From the NCBI GenBank assembly GCA_020881915.1, contig JAJFPB010000008.1, forward strand, positions 2,790,001 to 2,854,000: a stretch of 64,000 nt of DNA, given 5' to 3'. This document shows, piece after piece, positions 1 to 10,903 of the stretch. The notes under the pieces were generated by a model. It was given only the letters and a program-made list of their open reading frames with translations, was not told the DNA's origin and searched no databases. The stretch comes from Paramyrothecium sp. XJ0827. Lineage: Eukaryota; Ascomycota; Sordariomycetes; Hypocreales; Stachybotryaceae. A program made the position numbers and the translations under genes. Positions within the stretch are counted from its first letter, which is position 1; every line of letters begins with the position of its first letter.

Positions 1-1178
1 TCCGTCTCGTTGATCGATGCTGGGACCCGAATTTGTGTCTCAGGAACGATTTCACGAGCCAGTGCCACTGTGGGATTCTTCATGTTCCCAGTCGGGGGGT
101 GGATTTGGCCTCGGAGAGTCTTCTCCCCTCTCATTGCATTACTAAACAGCTTCCAAGTCTCGTTGAATTCGAGCCGAATCCGATTCTCGATGGTGGGTGC
201 AGAGCCGGAAAGTCTGGCAGCGTGCCGATCTTGGTGCAACTCAATCAGAGCCCAGTCTCTCCACCACTGTCCACCGACAAGTTCGTATGGTGGGGCGAAC
301 AAAACGTGACCGATGACACGAGAGGATGTAGTTTCCATCTCAGTGTACAACTGCCGGAATGATGCGGAACCCGGGTCCTGTTGGGCTAACGCAGAGTCGA
401 ACGACTCTTTGATGTCCTGCCAACGCTCCGTGACAGGCTGGATGACCTTGATCTGGTCCATCTGGTCCATGCTGGCAGCATCATATGTGTCTCCGCGGTC
501 TTTTTTGATATCAAAGACAACATGGCGACAGGTTAAGGCAACGGTGATGAAATCCCCGTTTCCCTTTCGAACACGAAAGTGAAGACCTTTGGTGCCAGCG
601 ATCCGCACCTCAGCACCATTCTTGTCGAGTGGTCCAATACCGGTACCTAGGCAATCTGAGATTTGTAGAATCGCTTCTTGAGAAGCACACCGTTGCGGAT
701 CACCGAAGCCCCGAGAGAGAAAGATGGTCGACGGGATTAGAACCCCTTCCTTGACGTCGCAGTCGATGTCGTGGAATCCATGGTCGACGAGGATTGCCTT
801 GATCCGCAACATGATTGTGAAGCCTGCGTTGGAGTCTGTTGAATCTGGCTCGACCGAGACGAATAAGGTGGGCCTTGTCTCTTCACCTTCGTACCCGATG
901 CGAAGAATATCGATGACGGTCCAATTCGTACCCTCGAGAGCTGCGATGACGGCACGTCTGAGGGATCCGTCGGCATCATTCCACGCATCGCCGATGGGGT
1001 GCCGGCCAAGATACGTGAGCACCTTGAGGAGCTCCCAGTCGGGGTAGTGTGGCTGTCGTCGCCTCGGAACCCAGGGCTCCGTGCTTGACCTGGCGATGAG
1101 CTTGGGGCGCGAGGGCAGGCCCGCGTAGTAGTATAGTTGTTCGGTCGGGTCGGTAACAGGGGTGGGAGCCGTGGCCAT
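1..1178 (-). CDS. Conserved fungal protein with trypsin-like motif, 3' end cut by window
   Basis: An open frame of 392 codons starts at an ATG at 1178 and runs without a stop to the window edge, so the C-terminus is missing. The N-terminus carries the short motif YYAGLPSRP. About residues 205-225 contain a stretch ending in ALTCRHVVF, which resembles the strand and TA(R)H motif around the histidine of chymotrypsin-fold proteases. From memory, fungal genomes hold many uncharacterised proteins with this architecture, usually annotated as hypothetical. No signal peptide is visible, so a cytoplasmic protein is likely. I cannot identify an Asp/Ser partner with certainty, so protease activity is only a possibility. 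The reading frame is sure; the function is not. Confidence 0.75.
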   Translation of the reverse strand, partial: MATAPTPVTDPTEQLYYYAGLPSRPKLIARSSTEPWVPRRRQPHYPDWELLKVLTYLGRHPIGDAWNDADGSLRRAVIAALEGTNWTVIDILRIGYEGEETRPTLFVSVEPDSTDSNAGFTIMLRIKAILVDHGFHDIDCDVKEGVLIPSTIFLSRGFGDPQRCASQEAILQISDCLGTGIGPLDKNGAEVRIAGTKGLHFRVRKGNGDFITVALTCRHVVFDIKKDRGDTYDAASMDQMDQIKVIQPVTERWQDIKESFDSALAQQDPGSASFRQLYTEMETTSSRVIGHVLFAPPYELVGGQWWRDWALIELHQDRHAARLSGSAPTIENRIRLEFNETWKLFSNAMRGEKTLRGQIHPPTGNMKNPTVALAREIVPETQIRVPASINET

Positions 1179-3215
1179 GGTTGTTGCTTCAAGCGTTGAT
1201 GGTGATGCTGATGACGATGCTGACGCTGACGCTAGTAGGGCGATGGTGCTGGAACGACGACGACTGAGTTCGGCGAGGGAGCGTGGCCGTCTTATAGATG
1301 CTGGGGGGGCGCAGGGAGAGGACAACGGCGGGGGAGGGGGGGACATTGCCGTCACGGCATCAACCGACCATTCGTGCGAATGACCGCGCCGGAGGATCTG
1401 GGACCTCATGGTGTGGAGCTGTTCGTCTATTGTGCTTGTTGGTCTCTCGTAAAGCCAAGAATGGAGGGAGAAAGACGCCGTGCAAACGGGCCCAGGGGGC
1501 ACGAAATTGTTGTGCGTCCCATTGTTACACGAGGCCCAATGCGAGAACTAATGCAGGTATCCTCATCCCTTTGCCTCTTTTATTTCACTGTACAGCACTT
1601 GCACCTCCATTTCGACCGTGGAAGAGGCTCCCTTGATGTTCCATGACGCCCACCGGGACCACTAGACGATCTGGGCAATGGAGCATGGAGCACACTCGGG
1701 CCAAACCAGGAATACGAGCCAGGTGATTGATAGCATTCTGCTAGTATTTTTGACAGGTTTCTCTTAGGATAAAATGAATACCAAGGTGCAGAAATATTCT
1801 TGTTCTTCTAGGAATCTGGAAGATTTTTTAAAGACTCCTCTAAGAATAAAAGTGATACCAAGGTATAAAAATATCCTTACTCTTTTACGATTTTTTGAAG
1901 AATTCTTTACAGAAGATTTCACGAGTAAGGTAGTCACTTACTCGAATCTGATTTTACGGTCTCCAGTTTTCTTTTTCGAGCCTTGCGAGTTTCCTTCTTT
2001 CACTTGGTGGCCCAGTATGGTCAATGGCATGCACGGGGCTGCATGTGACTCGTTGCGCGGTGCCGTTGGACGCGTCAATGAAGCTCGAGCCAGCAGTCCG
2101 AAGGTCCCAATGCCAGATCTTTGCCATCGGTCACGACAAGGTGGGAGGAAAAGTCTGAATGTAAGCTCGTCGAGGATGCAGCTTGATCTGCAAGGACGTG
2201 GTTAGTATGACAAGGTCTCGTGCTTTGTCGGCAAATCCAGTGTACAGTAGCAACACGCAGGAGGCAGCTGTTTGAGAGGTCCTTGTGGCGACAGTCCCGT
2301 CAAAGTTCATAGCCTGCAGGTGACTCTTACAAGCTTTGTTGGCCGAGTCAAAGCGTTGGCCTTGACATGTGGCATGGACGCAGCACCTGTGTTGCCACAT
2401 CTGCAGCCACAAGATCAGATCTCGTTGGGCAGCCGCATTACTGTACTGTACAAAGGACAGGAGAAATCATCGAATCGTTGCCAGTCACCGGTTCCGACAC
2501 TGTGTTGACACCGCAGTTGTGCCTGTCACCCTCGGTGCATCCAAACCTCTGCGTATTGCGCAGACCTCTCTGCTTGATCGTCGCTGTACGATAGCAGCGT
2601 CGTTGCTGCAAGTTGACAAATATGTCTTAACGTACAGTAATGATCAGACCAGATCAACACAGCTTGTAGTGCATTACGCCACCAGACACATGGATGCCCT
2701 GCATCGTTGTGTGGCAATTCGCTGCACGAGATCACCGGTTCGTGTCTTCCTCTCGGCGCAGCACCTCGGTTAGCTCTGTAGCACTACCGCTGCGTGCACC
2801 AAACCCGAAAATAAAACCCGAAAATGCGGAAGTCGTGCCGTCGCGTACCACCCGGTTACATTCGAGCCTATGCCAGGTCTCACTACAATGTGGTGCCTCC
2901 GTGGATGCGCATTACGAAAATGATGTGAGAGGTGCACGGTGTTTGGCTGGTCATCCGTTGTGTAGCGCCGCGAACTGGATGTATACGATCACTCATTCAT
3001 ACAGAATGGCTGCCAAGGCATAGATAGTGTGGATCATGGCTCAACCTCACTAAAACTGGCCAAACTAGTTCCTCTTCGTGCCTGGTCAAAGATATGCAGA
3101 TAAAACAAATCGGTCACTCAGTAATGGGCCCTACCGAATCAGGCAGCCTCTTACTCCTTTTCACTCCCCAACAGTTCAAGCAGCGCCAAACCAAGGCTCA
3201 TGCACATGGAAGAAA
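1179..3215. other. Intergenic region, no recognised gene
   Basis: Short open frames occur here but none has a recognisable protein pattern or a convincing ATG-plus-intron structure. Bases 1190-1235 hold a GATGCTGA-type simple repeat just upstream of the 1178 start. The stretch 1763-1925 is AT-rich and contains a diverged direct repeat (listed separately). Confidence 0.5.
1763..1925. repeat. Diverged ~75-bp tandem direct repeat, AT-rich
   Basis: Two neighbouring blocks beginning near 1763 and 1838 share the order TCT(T/A)AG(G/A)ATAAAA, then GATACCAAGGT or AATACCAAGGT, then AAATAT(T/C)CTT, then a T-rich tail. They differ at many sites, mostly transitions. It may be a remnant of a tandem repeat or of a mutated mobile element. 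Confidence 0.4.
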
Positions 3216-4481
3216 ATGGCTGCGGCTAGCCTGGAAACGAACGGCTCCTTCGCCAGGACGGCAAAACTCACCTACGAGCCATTGCCGGTAGGGCCATGCG
3301 TGGTCAGGCTGTTGTGCCTCGAACCGGCGGCCCCGCTGGATGACGAGTTGCGCGCCACATTCGTTCTTGCTGATCTAAGTGATACGTATAGACCGGAATT
3401 TGAAGCTCTGTCCTATGTCTGGGGTGATTCTGCATGTTCAGAAAGTCATGTATTGAACGGGAAAGTGAATCATGCAATTACGACGAATCTTTCACATAGC
3501 CTTGTCGCCTTGAGAAGGTCTGGCTCCGTACGGCTGCTCTGGGTCGATGCTGTCTGTATCAACCAAGAGAACAAACAGGAGAAAAGCCAGCAGATTGCAC
3601 TCATGGAGAAAATCTACAAAAATGCCACAACTGTTCTCATCTGGCTCGGTCAGCACGAATATGATTGTTTCCAAACCGAATACGACAGTAAAGGAAATCC
3701 CACCGCCCTGCATACTAGAATCTATAGGAATGGCAGACGGATTGCGAAATGGCCTGGTCGGAAATTCCTAGCAGTCAAAAGCGGTGGTACGCTGTGTCCT
3801 GACAGCCAGGGTATCGAGCTCAACGCGACTGAAGATTCCGTGATAGTAATCACGGAGAATGGCCACAAATGTACGCTCAATCTGGGCAAACCGTCATTCA
3901 CCCCTTCCTCCTAATTCTACCCTCTTGATGGTTTCGAGGTCCGGCGAGACTTCGCCGACGAGCAGCGAGCAGTGGGTCGGGAAAAGCTTCAATTGCATCA
4001 AGTCATTAAGAATGAAACCAGCTTATTCCGCTGGTCCATGCTTGATTCTTAGAGACTTGATAGGATCTGTCAGTACATGATTGAGGAAGTGTACACGAAT
4101 CCGTGGTTCAGTCGTATGTGGGTTGTGCAAGAGGTCTGTCTCGCCTCACGGGCGATTGTCCTCCACCGTGGCCGCGAGATGGATTGGCAGGGCTTTTCAC
4201 TTGCTATGACACTCCTTTGGACGACAACGAACGACCAGGTGGCGGGTATTTCGTCGCAAGCAGCGTTTGAACAGGCTTACGGAATCGTCAAAATCGCACG
4301 ATTGTACAAGGCGGCAACGGCCTGTGATAGGACCTCCGACCAACAACTTCGTTCTCTCTCTCGCATATCGCATACGCTCAGCGGGAAACAAAGCCAATTA
4401 GAACAAGACCGCATATATGCATTGCTGAATCTGCAGCCTGATGGTTTACTGCTGAGGAGTACTATGCCTAGTTATAACTAA
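3216..4481 (+). pseudogene. HET-domain (heterokaryon incompatibility) gene, probably decayed
   Basis: Frame starting at ATG 3216 encodes classical HET motifs: ALSYVWGD, LLWVDAVCINQ and a downstream FSRMWVVQE. HET domains are TIR-like modules that drive incompatibility cell death in ascomycetes. The same frame holds a TAA at 3912-3914 and a TAG at 4050-4052, and ends at TAA 4479-4481; beyond it the frame meets more stops (TAG and TAA before 4515). Each of these could come from CAA or CAG by one C-to-T change. Introns could remove the first two (for example GTCATT at about 4002 to TTAG at 4052, 51 bases), so decay is likely but not certain. The usual HET C-terminal region is missing. The 3' end abuts a P450 relic on the other strand. 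Confidence 0.65.
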
Positions 4482-4527
4482 ACCGTGATAGATGTATATT
4501 ATTAGGATATATAAAGTAGTAACTATT

Positions 4528-5240
4528 TTAGCCCTCAGAGATATAAATAATTATAGAAGAAGTTATCATTTCAAAGACATTCAGGACATATGCTTGCGAA
4601 GGCCTCAACCAATGCTCCTCTCTGCTACCCTGAGCACTATAAAACGCTCTCGAAGACATAACGTTAACTATGCGGAGCATTTTATCATAGAAAAGAGACT
4701 CTGTCCTTGTTGACTTAGAGGAAAAGCTAGTACCAGTTCCTGTTTGATGATGTCTTGAAAAATTGGCATGTACTCTGGTAAATTCGGATGGAGCTTCGCT
4801 TCAAAGATTTGCACTGATGGCGTGGGCGGTCCTCCGAGGCCTGTATCTTCAACAAGAACTTGTCGACTAATAGAATCCACAAAGTTGAGCGCAGGGTGAC
4901 TCTTCAGCTCACCCAGGTATCGCAGTGGCAGTACGAGCCGCACGCCTTGACTCGTATCAATGCCCCATATCCTGTCTCCGAATTGCTCATAGCCTTTTTT
5001 TATCACGCCAGACGTGTTGAAGAAGAAGGTAGAACGTCTTTCAGATCTATCGGGAATTTCTTTCTCTAACACGATAGGCACAGGACGGGCTTTGTTGGCA
5101 ACAAATCGATAAGTAATGAAGGTGATCAGGACAAGAGCTATAACAGGACATTTCGCTTGGCCAAGGATCTGGAGGAAATCTAATGCAATGGTGCGAGAGA
5201 AAGCCGGCCAGGATACGGTGACGTTTTCAAAGATTTCCAT
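4528..5240 (-). pseudogene. 5' fragment of a fungal cytochrome P450 with frameshift
   Basis: From ATG 5240 a 190-residue frame has an N-terminal membrane segment (CPVIALVLITFITYRF) followed by GYEQFGDRIWGID and LPLRYLGELKSHP. This order is typical of ent-kaurene-oxidase-like fungal P450s, just after the membrane anchor. The frame stops at 4668, but a shift near 4680 restores similarity (LRIVNVMSSRAF, then HWLRPSQAYVLNVFE), matching the region where the family has LRIVA..SSRVF. The reading dies at 4528 in AT-rich DNA. The I-helix, the EXXR motif and the heme-binding cysteine region are absent, so the remnant cannot be an active enzyme. It lies tail-to-tail with the HET relic. Confidence 0.75.
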
Positions 5241-6907
5241 GGTGTGGTGATTGGTAAGATCCAGATGTATTCGGTGTCTCGGGGACGAGTCTGGTCTGCA
5301 CTGTACAGAATTTCCTGTTTTATCACCCCGACTTCCACGTGATTTATGCCCAAGTTTACGAAAGAGTGAAAGATCATCGCTACTCTTCTTGTCCCATCCA
5401 ATTATAAATCGTTATTTGACACCACATCTGTGTCAGCTGGCATTTGTTACTCTTCAAAACCCGTGAGACGGACTCCGCGGGTGCCGTCAAGTTTACTATA
5501 AGCGGAAATCCACTGAGCTATTCGCTTCTGATCTGAAAGAGGCTCTAAGGAATTCCAAACTCACTAAAAGCTAACGGCAGGTCACAATTGAGGCATTGAA
5601 TCTTGAGGCTTCAATCTATACTCACTAGGTGCTGGTGTTTGATTATAGCATCCAGGGCTTTGATCGCGGAGCAAAAAGTTGTTGAACAGCCATCAAACAT
5701 CTCGCGAAACGCCTCATTATTGTTGAAACTTATTCGTGAGGATGGCGACGCGGACACGGTGAAGTGGCGGAAACGAAGGTGATGTCGCTCAATCAACCTT
5801 GCCTCTGCCAAGCGACATTATTCCATTGAAAGCGGCTTGCTCTAGAGGCCGCCGCTCTGTCCCAGCCCGGGCCTGGACCAGGATCTGTCGTCACTTCGCA
5901 CGTGAGCCTTGGCCAGGATGTCTTTCCACAAAACCGTGATGCTATCAAGACAACTTGTTACGAAATTGGGCTTCCGCAGCAGGGGATTCTAGCTACAACT
6001 CTTGCTCCAAGATTTGAGTTTTCAAGGTGGATTATTAGACTTCTGTTGATTCCACCTCCTTGCCAGATTCCTTTGGCAAGCTGGGTAGGCCAATTGGTAA
6101 TGAGTATCGGTTAGTGGAGGGGGGAAAGATCTAGTAACCTGGTTCTGGCGAAAGTGAACTGTGGAGAATTAGTAACGGAGGCTTATGGCATGTGAAGAAT
6201 ACATATGAGAGAATAGCCCAGAGCGAGTCGGATTCCATGCACCGGGAAGAAGGGACTCATGTTCAATGGAATGCGGATACTGGGTCACGCATTACAGAAG
6301 TCTTGGCCACAGTGATCTGTGAAAATGGGAATGTCTCGATTACAAACTGGCCACTAAGTCTCATGAAACTCGCCAGAATACTTCGCCATGAGACCGCTGT
6401 AGGTTTTTTTCTTAGATACTAGACGTCGGGTCAAGCGAGCGCGAATTTGTCAGGATGTGATGTCACTGGGAGTGTGTGAACTAGTGTCTATCGTCCATGG
6501 ATGATGTTAAGTAAACTATTGGCATTGTACCGAAGATGGTCAGAACACAAGGATACATCATAGGCTTCTTACAATTTTCTCAACCGGGGAGCCTGGGAGA
6601 AACATCTCATCCCGTCATGAACTCAGGTGCAGGGTCTGAAACCCGTCAGCCGTCCAGCATTCCAACATTGTGAAGACTTTTTTTCCGCATACAGAGGCTG
6701 GTCCCAAGACAAGTGACCGTGGTCTCCCTTGGACTCGTAAGGACAAAAATTCCTGAACACGGGCTTTGGCCTACATAACACGACACTCTATTGAAACTAT
6801 GAAAAGGCAAAGAGGAGCCAGCATCCCAGGATCAACATCCAGAGCCCGCCAGAACAGGTCCATTGTCCTTCTCACACTTTACAACGAATTTTGGACAGTC
6901 CAACAGC
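5241..6907. other. Intergenic region, no recognised gene
   Basis: Several frames of 60-75 codons exist (for example 5611-5811 minus and 5902-6114 plus). None shows a family motif, and the longest plus frame (6192-6422) starts at GTG rather than ATG. The part next to 5240 would have been the P450 promoter. Confidence 0.45.
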
Positions 6908-7399
6908 ATGAAGTTCACACAGACCGCTACTGTCATTGCTACACTTGCTGCCAGTGTCACGGCTAGCCCATTGAACACTAGGGGTGTTTTTGAGGTGCTC
7001 GTGTGCCCGGATCACAACTTTGGCGGTTTCTGCACACAATTTTTCTGCTGGGTCAACACTTGCCGTACGCTCTTAAGTTCTACAATGTACAACACTTTGC
7101 GGCATTTATGCTAAAACAATTTATAGAGAGATTCACGCCAGGCTATAACGACCAACTTTCTTCAATTGCTCCGGACCTGAGCTGCGGCGACTGCCGTTTC
7201 TACGAGTAAGTGAATTTCTTTTAATATGACTCAAAATATACCATCATGCTCTATTCGCAAATACTGATCAATTTTCATTATCAGAAACTTCAACTGTGAA
7301 GGCCGATATCTCGAGCTAAAGCGAGGCGACACTGCGAAGGACCTGTACAACACCGAGTTCAACGACCAGCTCAGTTCTTTCAAATGTGGAACTTTCTAG
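6908..7399 (+). CDS. Small secreted protein with two beta/gamma-crystallin-like motifs
   Basis: Proposed exons are 6908-7064, 7142-7205 and 7285-7399, giving 111 residues. Introns start GTACGC and GTAAGT and end CCAG and TCAG. The protein opens with a signal peptide (about residues 1-20, ending VTASP). The mature part holds two repeats: VCPDHNFGGFC followed by YNDQLSSI, and FYENFNCEGRYLEL followed by FNDQLSSF. The NDQLSS elements match the N/D-N/D-x-x-S/T-S calcium-binding signature of beta/gamma-crystallins, and the aromatic-x-G strands fit the Greek-key motif. Several cysteines suggest disulfides, fitting an extracellular role. The first intron (77 bases) is less certain than the second. 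Possible roles are effector, antimicrobial or cell-wall protein; none can be fixed from sequence. Confidence 0.75.
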
Positions 7400-8744
7400 G
7401 CGGTTATGATGGGACATGCTACAGGTCCAGCTTATTCCTAAGCTGACATTACCATTGTTCAGCGAAAATATATAGGTGAAAGTTGGTCATGGTAGCCAAA
7501 TTAACATGTATCGACTCAAAAAGTAACATCGTCCTCCACGAGTTCATACGTGAATCTTGGGAGAGGGCAGCTGGTCACATTTACGATTGAATCCAGTTCC
7601 TAGAGTAGCCAACTATAGATAGATGTAATGCAAAGACTCAAGGCTGTTGCGAAATTAGTGATGTCGTACGAGAGCATGCTGACGATGCGTAATGGCCTTG
7701 GCACATTTTTAAAGATCTCCTAATACTGGCATCGAATGGCTTGACTTTTACAACGGAAGCGGATCTATTAAGCCAAACTGCAACCCTTAACAGAGGTGGC
7801 CCATAAAAGCCTCGTCATGGAGTGCGATTTCCATGTTTCGGTTAACTTAGTGTTCTAGTTTAACATGTACAGGTGTGTTAAGAAATATTTGCCGGGAACG
7901 TGGTAAATCGGAAGTGCCCGGTGAGGAGGAAGTGTTCATCAAACAGCCCTATTGATCCAATCCTGTTTCTTTGAACTCAAGATAACCAGTATCCCCTTCA
8001 TGCTCGAAAGCTTTCGGCCTGATGATCACCTAGGCCTGTTCTGGTGGAACAGGTTCTACAAGAAGCTGGATGGTCTTCCCGTTTGGGGCAAGAATTCGGA
8101 GTGCCGGGGCTGGGACTTCATATTACCGGGGTCTAGAAGTCCCCTTCATCTTTGCTCTCATTTTGATACCTATGGGCCTCTTTGGTGTATTTGCTGTAGG
8201 TTACTCGATGGTAATTTATGATGTATTAGCGGGCTCAGGCAGTGGGGCTTTCACGATAACTCTTCTCATGCTGGCTTGTTGGTCAAGGTACGAGGGCGGG
8301 AAGAGTGGATAATAGCAGGGTCGCATCTGTTTTCTCCAACTGTGTTACTGCAAATGTGGAGTTTTGTATCTACACCTTGCTGTATGTGCAGTGAAACATA
8401 TTTTGGGTTTTGCCGAATGTTCGAGACTCGTTTTCTGTGCCATGTTTCCTAAGCAGAGTGAAAGCATGTTGGATGAAACATGCCACTTCTCTCACTAAAG
8501 CACACTAGCTAACTCAACGGAAGCCTAGTGCCGAAATGTCAGCAAAGGATCAGCTCTGCCATGCCGCGCCGCAACGACTACGCACTAGTCGATCAATATG
8601 CGGGGCGACATCGCGTAGGTGGCTTGACGAGAACGGAAATGCGTGCGAGGCGCCTTGTATATAAGTAAACCCTCGCAAGCTGATCTCCAGTAAGCACGAT
8701 TCTCTACAAATCCCTTTTTGAAACATTTCAATTCATTCGATATA
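7400..8744. other. Intergenic region with one weak membrane-like frame
   Basis: The frame 8070-8312 contains a hydrophobic stretch (VPFIFALILIPMGLFGVF) that could be a relic of a membrane transporter. No further motif supports it and the flanking frames are broken. The last 60 bases before 8745 form the leader of the next gene. Confidence 0.35.
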
Positions 8745-10109
8745 ATGCTGAACCGAGGTGGACCTCTTTCCAAGCTAATTGGAGGCACCATCGGCCTCGC
8801 GAAGGAGTACAAGGCTGACAGCACGGAGCGAAGAGCAGCAGCTGAAGCCACCAATAACCAAACATCAGCTTCACAATCTGGTCTGCCTTCCCGGTCCAGT
8901 CATCAAAACAACCAGGGGGAGGTACAAATCTCTCCCGATGAAAGTTACGATGACAACTCGACGGATGACGAGGAGTGGCTCCTCGATCTGGATGAGGCTC
9001 AGCAGGAGCACAGCAGCGTCAATCATGTAGCCAATGATGGCTCAACAGCAAACTTGGATGAAGACCGCATGATACAGACATTCGTCCAACGACACACACC
9101 GCCGCAGGAGAGTGTTGGTGACCTGTCATCGATCGTCCTGTTGCCCCAAAGACGGCCCCGATCCCAGCACAAGGGCTTCGTGCGCGCATATGCCCCGGTG
9201 CTTGAGGAGTGCGGCATTGACCAAGAGACATGGCTAGGATTTCTCGACGGCTTTGAGAAAAGCATTAGCAAGAATCCCTGGTTTCATGTAACAAATGCCG
9301 GCGTTTTAGTAGCGGGAAACGCAGCTGCGATAACATTGGGGATCAGCCCTCTGCTTTATTTGGCTTCAACCGCAGTCCATGTGTCGATTGAAGCGTCTCG
9401 GCGCGGTTATTTGAACCACCAACAAAACAAGTATCTCGACGTGATGAATGAGCAATTTTTCAAGCCCAGAAGGCTGTACTGCATGATTACCAAGTACGAG
9501 CCGACTTCGAGCGAGATAGTGCAGAATATCGACATGGAAAGCAACATCTCTCAGAGTATAGGTGCACGACAGGAACAGAGTAGATGGAGAGGCCTTTTCA
9601 GTAATAGCTCCATGAAGATTCAAGGCGACATTGAGATGCTACCAATAGCCCCACTGGTTTTTCCCAATGCCACCGACGGGAGCAAAGGCTCGACATCCAA
9701 GTCGTTCAAGCAGTTTGGCCAAGTCGTGCAGGATTACAGGGATCGCCGTGCAGCGGCCAAGTTTGAGGCCGAGAACCCCAATAGCAAGATGCCTGCTGCA
9801 CCGCGCAAGCAATTTGCCTCCACATACGGCGACCCTAACTCTGCGGCCAATAGCGGCGGCCTCATTTCGCTCGCATCCAAAGGAGCCAAGACCTCAATAG
9901 GGCCTTCAGGGGGTTTACCTGAAAGGATAAGGGAACGACGCGTCGCTCGGCAGGCTCGTCGCAAGCAGAGGAAGGAGAAGCGACCTTTACATAAGTTGAT
10001 GAGAGCGGACGCACTGTATCTGATGGTCACGAACTTGCCGTCTCAAGGGGTTTTGGATAGCGTGGCAGCGCAGATGGATCGTGAGGAGGCTGCAACTGAG
10101 ACCAAGTAA
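8745..10109 (+). CDS. Conserved fungal hypothetical protein with central hydrophobic helix
   Basis: A single-exon frame of 454 residues starts at ATG 8745; the upstream in-frame TTG at 8718 is not a eukaryotic start. Residues 1-140 are acidic and low-complexity (runs of D, S, N). The middle contains RGFVRAY-like sequence (KGFVRAYAPVLEECGID) followed by a predicted membrane or buried helix (residues about 200-220, NAAAITLGISPLLYLASTA). The C-terminus is very basic (RERRVARQARRKQRKEKR). I recall this layout as a widespread ascomycete family without assigned function. The basic tail could be a nuclear or membrane-surface signal. The coding frame is secure and the function unknown. Confidence 0.85.
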   Translation: MLNRGGPLSKLIGGTIGLAKEYKADSTERRAAAEATNNQTSASQSGLPSRSSHQNNQGEVQISPDESYDDNSTDDEEWLLDLDEAQQEHSSVNHVANDGSTANLDEDRMIQTFVQRHTPPQESVGDLSSIVLLPQRRPRSQHKGFVRAYAPVLEECGIDQETWLGFLDGFEKSISKNPWFHVTNAGVLVAGNAAAITLGISPLLYLASTAVHVSIEASRRGYLNHQQNKYLDVMNEQFFKPRRLYCMITKYEPTSSEIVQNIDMESNISQSIGARQEQSRWRGLFSNSSMKIQGDIEMLPIAPLVFPNATDGSKGSTSKSFKQFGQVVQDYRDRRAAAKFEAENPNSKMPAAPRKQFASTYGDPNSAANSGGLISLASKGAKTSIGPSGGLPERIRERRVARQARRKQRKEKRPLHKLMRADALYLMVTNLPSQGVLDSVAAQMDREEAATETK

Positions 10110-10903
10110 AGTGGGATGGTTGACGTGATGAAAATGTCAATTTCCTTTGTAGTTACTCACCAGATTCGTCTTCAATGTCTCATCTTTGCTATTTCCATTC
10201 AACGCAGCATACCCAAGCCACCTAGGATGCAAGTTTATGCACCCATTCATGTTCCGAGGGACCAGGCTTCGATCACTGTCGATTTGACCAGGGCCTGACC
10301 GCTGAACTAGTAGATGTGGCTGTAACTCGTAAGCACTAAGGTTTTGTTACGGTGTGCTTAGCGGCTTACAATCGGATCCCACGGCAAGGCACGAGCCATA
10401 TAAGAAGACCAAAAGCTCTCAGAGCAACAAGTCCAAGAGCATTTCAATTGGCTATGCGAGGATCCATGGATGGGCTTGATTGGAGGCAGCCCTCAAATCA
10501 ACCCCGTCACGATCAGCGGCTGGCTTCGAATCCTGGTAAAGAGCTTTGGCCTGTCCTGAATTATTTGATTGATCAAGCTACGCGCTGCTTGTCCGTTTCG
10601 GGTTCGCATCCTCAACTCTGGGATCAGGCCAAGGACACAGCAAGACATCTGAAGTTGACTGGAGCGAGTCTCAGACCTTGATCCTAAAACAGGTGCATGA
10701 GGGGTCGATGTCATTCAAATGACGTTGGGCTGCCGGGCCTCCTTGATTAGATTTGTCTATGTCGTGCAGGGGCGCTACTTGCCTTTTTCTTTTTCTCCTT
10801 TTATCGTGGTCTTGTTACCTTCGCCCATTTCCGCATTAGGTTTCGGACATTTTTCCCCAGTTCGCAAGCGACACCACTGTTCCTGGCACAAGCTTGAGAG
10901 ATA
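10110..10903. other. Intergenic region, no recognised gene
   Basis: Only short unsupported frames. The last ~150 bases are pyrimidine-rich (CTTTTTCTTTTTCTCC), as often seen in fungal 5' leaders, and probably belong to the promoter and leader of the regulator starting at 10904. Confidence 0.4.

Noticed and set aside
7952..8312. Relic of a membrane transporter (MFS-like)
   Set aside because: Only one hydrophobic stretch and no family motif; flanking frames are broken.
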